From contig JADLSH010000077.1 in assembly GCA_016169945.1 (NCBI GenBank), forward strand, positions 62,001-126,000: 64,000 bases of DNA, given 5' to 3'. The notes below the pieces were generated by a model, which was not told the origin of the DNA, did no database searches, and saw only the letters and a program-made list of their open reading frames with translations. The stretch comes from Trachythela sp. YZ-2020 (taxonomy: Eukaryota; Cnidaria; Anthozoa; Malacalcyonacea; Clavulariidae). This document shows, in pieces, positions 59,403 to 64,000 of the stretch; positions within the stretch are counted from its first letter, which is position 1, and each line of letters opens with the position of its first letter. Made by a program: the position numbers and the translations under genes.

Positions 59403-60270
59403 TTAGTAAGCGATGTCAGATGCAGCTTGTCTTAGTAAGCGATATCAGATGCAGCTTGTCTTAGTAAGCGATGTCAGATGCAGCTTGTCTTAGTAAGCGA
59501 TATCAGATGCAGCTTGTCTTAGTAAGCGATGTCAGAAGCAGCTTGTCTTAGTAAGCGATGTCAGATGCAGCTTGTCTTAGTAAGCGATGTCAGATGGAGC
59601 TTGTCTTAGTAAGCGATGTCAGATGCAGCTTGTCTTAGTAAGCGATATCAGATGCAGCTTGTCTTAGTAAGCGATGTCAGAAGCAGCTTGTCTTAGTAAG
59701 CGATGTCAGATGCAGCTTGTCTTAGTAAGCGATGTCAGATGCAGCTTGTCTTAGTAAGCGATGTCAGATGCAGCTTGTCTTAGTAAGCGATGTCAGATGC
59801 AGCTTGTCTTAGTAAGCGATGTCAGATGCAGCTTGTCTTAGTAAGCGATATCAGATGCAGTTTGTCTTAGTAAGCGATATCAGATGCAGCTTGTCTTAGT
59901 AAGCGATATCAGATGCAGCTTGTCTTAGTAAGCGATGTCAGATGCAGCTTGTCTTAGTAAGTGATATCAGATGCAGCTTGTCTTAGTAAGCGATATCAGA
60001 TGCAGCTTGTCTTTGTAAGCGATGTCAGATGCAGCTTGTCTTAGTAAGCGATGTCAGATACAACTTGTCTTAGTAAGCGATGTCAGAAGCAGCTTGTCTT
60101 AGTAAGCGATGTCAGAAGCAGCTTGTCTTAGTAAGCGATGTCAGATGCAGCTTGTCTTACTAAGCGATATCAGATGCAGCTTGTCTTAGTAAGCGATGTC
60201 AGATGCAGCTTGTCTTAGTAAGCGATATCAGATGCAGCTTGTCTTAGTAAGCGATATCAGATGCAGCTTA
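59403..60270 (+). repeat. 29-bp minisatellite, about 30 units, right block
   Basis: Same unit and same variants as the left block, resuming in phase immediately after the Harbinger element: the TTA duplication restores CTTAGTAAGC. A few private variants occur (GTTTGTCTT near 59858, AAGTGATATC near 59960, ATACAACTTG near 60058, TTACTAAGC near 60160). The array ends at AGATGCAGCTTACTCAGCG. Confidence 0.97.
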
Positions 60271-62392
60271 CTCAGCGTTCTCGCCGCGCCCATGCATTGT
60301 ACATGTATTCGCATTTCGCAGGCGGAAAGTTGTTTAATTCAGCCAGTTAAGGAGCAGCCAATCAGTGCCGTGACATTGCCTCTTTAGTACCTAGTGATTA
60401 ATTCCATATACTAAAATCACTAGTCTTCAAATGTGTTGCGGCGTAACAGTAATTTCGCTCCACGCATGATATTTGCCCTCCCCCCTCCATGGCAAATTCT
60501 CAGCCAACTGAGAACTTTTTCCTCCCCAAAGAAATTTGCCTCGCATCTTTAATTCAATATTAATATCTCGTCAGATTACGAGGCTATCATTCACTCTTAG
60601 TAAGGTTGAGTGGAGGTACGATTGGAAGTAAAATTAGTTCTACCTCGTCATTATCGAATAAAGCAGGGCAACTACTCTGTGAATGAACAGAAAAAAAGAA
60701 TGCCATTGTATCAAACTCAATTATGGATTGAGTCAATTTACATGTATGATTAAGGCCATCAAAACCGAGCAAGACCATCAAAACACTTCCGGTGCTTGGT
60801 GGAGGGAAACTATGTATACTTTTCGAGTGATAAGATAAAATAATCACAATGGCATTTTGAAACCCCAGAAGAGAAATGGAAGATGTGATATGTGCCGCTA
60901 TTCGTAAAATAGTTCACTGTCAATTTAACATATATGCACGTTTTCCATTTGCAATCTGTTTGTCGGCTGATAAAAGGTTTCGAAAATTGACCAAGGATTA
61001 CAATATCGAGATCAAAATCAACTTTCTGTTGCCTAGTGCATACGTTGTTTCACATCATATACAGCATAAGACCACTTTATGTAATTCTTACCGCAATGCC
61101 ATTATTTGATTTTGAAAAGGGTTTATCGCCATCGCAAGAGTAGAGATCATAGTCCAAATCGAAGCTGTTTCTTCGATTTTCTAAATACCTAACCCATCCT
61201 CCTCTGCGTCTAATAACAATAATCTGTAAGAAAAAAATTAGGTATCGTTAGGTGTCCGAAAGTCGGTAGTTAAGGGTATGTCAAAAATACATTTGAAAAC
61301 ATTACAGAACTACTGATCTAGTAATTTGTACTGGATAGTGCATCTGCCACACATAAATGAAGCCAATAACAACAACTGGGAATTTTCTGCGCGTGCGCCA
61401 GTTTAGCCACAGTTGGGACGCTCGTGGTTTCCTTGTATTAAGAATTTTTTTAATCTTGATATAATATGCTTTTTGTTACTCGTTTAAAATGTGTTTCAAG
61501 TGAGTTTTAAATCTATATATCGATAATAACACGTAAGAGGCCGATGGCGGAAATATGAATGACAGCGTGGTATATTTATATATTTAGTTGTTTAATCGAT
61601 ACCCCTTAAATAATAATATTTTTTAATCATCTGTGAATGCAGGTAAATAATACCGGTACTATAAATATGAAGTATACCCAGCTACTGAGAAACGCAGTAA
61701 ATTTTATTTCAAACACAACTACACAAGCCGTAATACAATGGGATCTAAACAATTATACATTCACTACATTAGTATCAGACCTTTGCCGTTTAAACTTGGG
61801 TCAAATCCGAGGGTTCTTGCAGCACTAGTAAATGTCAGACTGTGATGCACTGCTTAGCAGGAAATTCCTTTTCTCCTAGGAATGACTTGCAACGCAAGTG
61901 GCTATTTATCTACTGGGAATTGTTCTTGGAATTGATTCATGCATTGCCATTTTCCTGGCAATTCATAAGCTGTACTACAATTTACTGATTAGAGGTAATT
62001 TTTCATATTAGAGGATAACCTGTAGTATTATGTAAGAGGTAATTATTAAATTAGGTAGTTGTTCATGTTTAAATATGGGTAGATATGGTCGTACACCAAA
62101 TGTAGAGACAGGTCTTTAATAATAATTAATTTAAGGTCAAGATGACGTCAAGATGACCTTTTTCAATAACATAGCATTTGATGTCACTTCTGTGTCAACA
62201 GTTTTGCCTAATATCGCCCAATGTCACCTAATATCCCCCAGTGACGGCCAATATTTCCCAATATCGCAGAATCTCGCCTAAGATAGCCCACTATCGCCTA
62301 AAATTTTAGAAATGTTCTCCATTATGGCTTGATGTTGCTTAATATCGCAATTAATCGCGGCTGTATTGGGGCCCAGTATAGGCCTTAAGCTA
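60271..62392. other. No gene recognised; degenerate TAATATCGCCC repeat at 62205-62300
   Basis: Between the minisatellite and the mucin gene I see only short frames without motifs. At 62205-62300 a loose repeat of about 20 bp (CCTAATATCGCCCAATGTCA and variants such as CCAATATTTCCC) occurs about five times. The mucin's downstream cytoplasmic exon, if any, would lie here on the minus strand, but I cannot place it. Confidence 0.4.
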
Positions 62393-64000
62393 CTACGTTT
62401 GAGATTCAATATTATCAGGGTGAAAAGGGATGGAAAGTATACTCACTAATACTGAAACCAAAACCAGAAGGAAAAACACGACAGCCAGACAAACAACCAA
62501 AACAATCTCCCAAGTATCTAATCCATCCCCATTTTTCAACACGCTCTTTTCTGCAACTGTGAAACTTAGAATTTTGAACGGCGTTGAACCATTGTCTTTT
62601 GCGTCAGCAATTGGTTCTTGAATTTCTTGAATTGTCGGTGTCGCTTCAGTTGAATTGAATATCACATCAATGTTTGCAACAATACTTCCAGCAGAAAACG
62701 AATTAATGATTATACCAATAAACCCGCGTTTATTTTGATATAATGGAATCAAGAATATAAGAAATCTTTTACTCATGTTCCGAAACGCCCCACTGTTAGG
62801 GTTCTGTAGATCAGAGGTGAAGGGTTCATCAATTGTTATAACAATTACGTAAAAAACAGCCCCATTTGGTGGGGTAAGCTGAGTTGTTGCAGAAGTTACT
62901 GGTGCAGTAGTTGTTGTGTTTCCTCCGGGAAGTGGTGTTGTGGTGTTTCCTGCGGGAGGTGATCTTGTCGTGTTTCCAGTTGCAGGCGATGTTGCTGTAT
63001 TTTCTGCCGGGGGTGGTGTTGTTGTGTTTCCTGTTCCAGGTGATGTTGTAGTGTTTCCTGCGGGAGGTGGTGTTGTTGTGTTTCCTGTTGGAGGCGATGT
63101 TGTTGTGTTTGCTTCGTTGGGTGATTTTGTTGTGTTTCCGGCGGGATGTGGTGTTGTTGTGTTTCCTGTTGGAGGTGATGTTGTTGTGTTTCCTGCGGGA
63201 TATGATGCTGTACCGTTTCCTGCTGGAGGTGATGTTGTTGTGTTTCCTCCGGGAGGTGGCGTTGTTGTGTTTCCTGTTGGAGGTGATGTTGTTGTGTTTG
63301 CTACAAGAGGTGATATTGTTGCGTTTGCTGCTGCAGGTGATGTTGTTGTATTTCCTGCGGGAGGTGATGTTGTTATGTTTACTGCGTTAGGTGATTTTGT
63401 TGTGTTTCCTGCGGGAGGTGATGTTGTTGTATTTCCTGCGGGATGAGATGCTGTACTGCTTCCTGCTGGAGGTAATGTTGTTGTGTTTCCTCCGGGAGGT
63501 GGCGTTGTTGTGTTTCCTGTTGGAGGTAATATTGTGGTGTTTGCTACGAGAGGTGGCGTTGTTGTGTTTCCTGTTGGAGGTGATGTTGTTGTGTTTGTTG
63601 TTGGAGGTGATATTGTTGCGTTTCTTGCTGGAGGTGATGTTGTTGTATTTTCTGCGGGAGGTGATGTTGTTATGTTTACTGCGTTAGGTGATTTTGTTGT
63701 GTTTCCTGCGGGAGGTGATGCTGTACTGCTTCCTGATGGAGGTAATGTTGTTGTGTTTCCTCCGGGAGGTGGCGTTGTTGTGTTTCCTGTTGGAGGTGAT
63801 ATTGTGGTGTTTGCTACAAGAGGTGGTGTTGTTGTGTTTCCTGTTGGAGGTGATGTTGTTGTATTTCCTGAGGGAGGTGATGTTGTTATGTTTAGTGCGT
63901 TAGGTGATTTTGTTGTGTTTCCTGCGGGAGGTGATGTTGTTGTGTTTCTTCCGGGAGGTGACGTTGTTGTGTTTCCTGTTGGAGGTGATATTGTGGTGTT
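62393..64000 (-). CDS. Membrane mucin: NTTTSPPTG tandem repeats, SEA domain, transmembrane segment (5' partial)
   Basis: The minus-strand frame is open from the window edge to the stop at 62393, about 535 codons without a stop. The N-terminal visible part (64000 to about 62920) is over 30 units of a 27-bp repeat coding nine residues, typically NTTTSPPTG or NTTTSPPAG: each offers an N-T-T sequon and several Thr/Ser O-glycosylation sites. After TTQLTPPNG a SEA-like domain follows: VFYVIVITIDEPFTSDLQNP, SKRFLIFLIPLYQNKRG, SFSAGSIVANIDVIF. Its G-S pair (codons at 62689-62684) sits where SEA domains self-cleave. A 25-residue hydrophobic segment (EIVLVVCLAVVFFLLVLVSV) and a short tail end the frame. 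A GTGAGT near the tail could be a splice donor, so the true C terminus may differ. The protein would sit at the cell surface with the repeats outside. Confidence 0.8.
   Translation of the reverse strand, partial: NTTISPPTGNTTTSPPGRNTTTSPPAGNTTKSPNALNITTSPPSGNTTTSPPTGNTTTPPLVANTTISPPTGNTTTPPPGGNTTTLPPSGSSTASPPAGNTTKSPNAVNITTSPPAENTTTSPPARNATISPPTTNTTTSPPTGNTTTPPLVANTTILPPTGNTTTPPPGGNTTTLPPAGSSTASHPAGNTTTSPPAGNTTKSPNAVNITTSPPAGNTTTSPAAANATISPLVANTTTSPPTGNTTTPPPGGNTTTSPPAGNGTASYPAGNTTTSPPTGNTTTPHPAGNTTKSPNEANTTTSPPTGNTTTPPPAGNTTTSPGTGNTTTPPPAENTATSPATGNTTRSPPAGNTTTPLPGGNTTTTAPVTSATTQLTPPNGAVFYVIVITIDEPFTSDLQNPNSGAFRNMSKRFLIFLIPLYQNKRGFIGIIINSFSAGSIVANIDVIFNSTEATPTIQEIQEPIADAKDNGSTPFKILSFTVAEKSVLKNGDGLDTWEIVLVVCLAVVFFLLVLVSVLVSILSIPFHPDNIESQT
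62916..64000 (-). repeat. 27-bp coding minisatellite of the mucin
   Basis: On plus the unit is GGAGGTGATGTTGTTGTGTT plus TCCTGTT, with variants at a few codons. Unit length stays a multiple of three throughout, so the minus-strand frame survives despite copy-number change. Blocks of several units recur (for example GCGTTAGGTGATTTTGTTGT at 63384, 63681 and 63898), pointing to segmental duplication of multi-unit blocks. Confidence 0.9.

Noticed and set aside
52407..60270. Possible CRISPR-like or satellite-coding array
   Set aside because: The 29-bp units are directly adjacent without variable spacers, and the host is eukaryotic. It is a plain minisatellite; 29 is not a multiple of three, so it does not encode a repeat protein.
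62916..63903. Plus-strand open frames rich in Val-Phe-Pro-Ala-Gly or Leu-Leu-Cys-Phe
   Set aside because: Shadows of the minus-strand mucin repeat, whose frame continues into a SEA domain and membrane segment.

Overview
This looks like a repeat-rich stretch of a metazoan nuclear genome. The sequence is AT-rich, the genes have no bacterial organisation, one gene has a GT-AG intron, and there are polyadenylated or simple-repeat-tailed retrotransposons, tRNA-derived SINEs, micro- and minisatellites and MITEs. The mix of families (Penelope-like, L2/CR1-like non-LTR, R2-type endonuclease non-LTR, BEL/Pao, Copia, PIF/Harbinger, hAT and TTAA-flanked elements) and several protein families that I know as multicopy in corals, anemones and other cnidarians suggest a cnidarian. 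That is inference, not proof. No rRNA gene, intact tRNA gene, CRISPR array or bacterial gene was seen.

Layout. 0-0.74 kb: remnant of a Penelope-like element. 1-5.6 kb: non-LTR retrotransposon with an L1-type ORF1 and a broken PHD-endonuclease-RT ORF2. 5.9-6.9 kb: Copia and non-LTR scraps. 9.1-12.5 kb: a 1 kb inverted repeat associated with two SINE copies. 12.6-17 kb: MITEs and a 2.3 kb long-TIR element carrying a nested hAT MITE. 18-19.6 kb: two BEL/Pao pieces in opposite orientation. 20.3-24.6 kb: a near-complete minus-strand non-LTR element with a (TATC)n 3' tail. 25.5 kb: microsatellites. 26-28.9 kb: R2-type RT gene, ended by the tail of another minus-strand non-LTR element (28.9-31.4 kb). 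34.4-35.1 kb: a very young foldback-like element. 35.3-35.9 kb: SINE cluster. 35.9-39 kb: broken multi-domain gene with a PIN/FEN-like core and a CXC cysteine-rich end. 39.5-47.3 kb: tandem duplications, a Penelope-related hairpin, an RT fragment and a MITE. 47.7-49.9 kb: TTAA-flanked element carrying a gene of unknown family. 52.4-60.3 kb: a 29-bp minisatellite split by a complete PIF/Harbinger element. 62.4-64 kb: 3' part of a membrane mucin gene.

How it fits together. The window is a nest of mobile elements, nearly all inactivated by frameshifts and stops. The Harbinger element keeps both canonical genes (DDE nuclease and MADF/Myb-like protein), both TIRs and its TSD, but both genes carry frameshifts. 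The one convincing host gene is the SEA-domain mucin at the right edge. The most interesting unexplained signals are an unnamed domain shared by a retrotransposon ORF1 (24.5 kb) and a gene inside a TTAA-flanked DNA element (49.2 kb), the PIN/FEN-CXC pseudogene at 36-39 kb, and the near-identical 182-bp inverted repeats at 34.4-35.1 kb.
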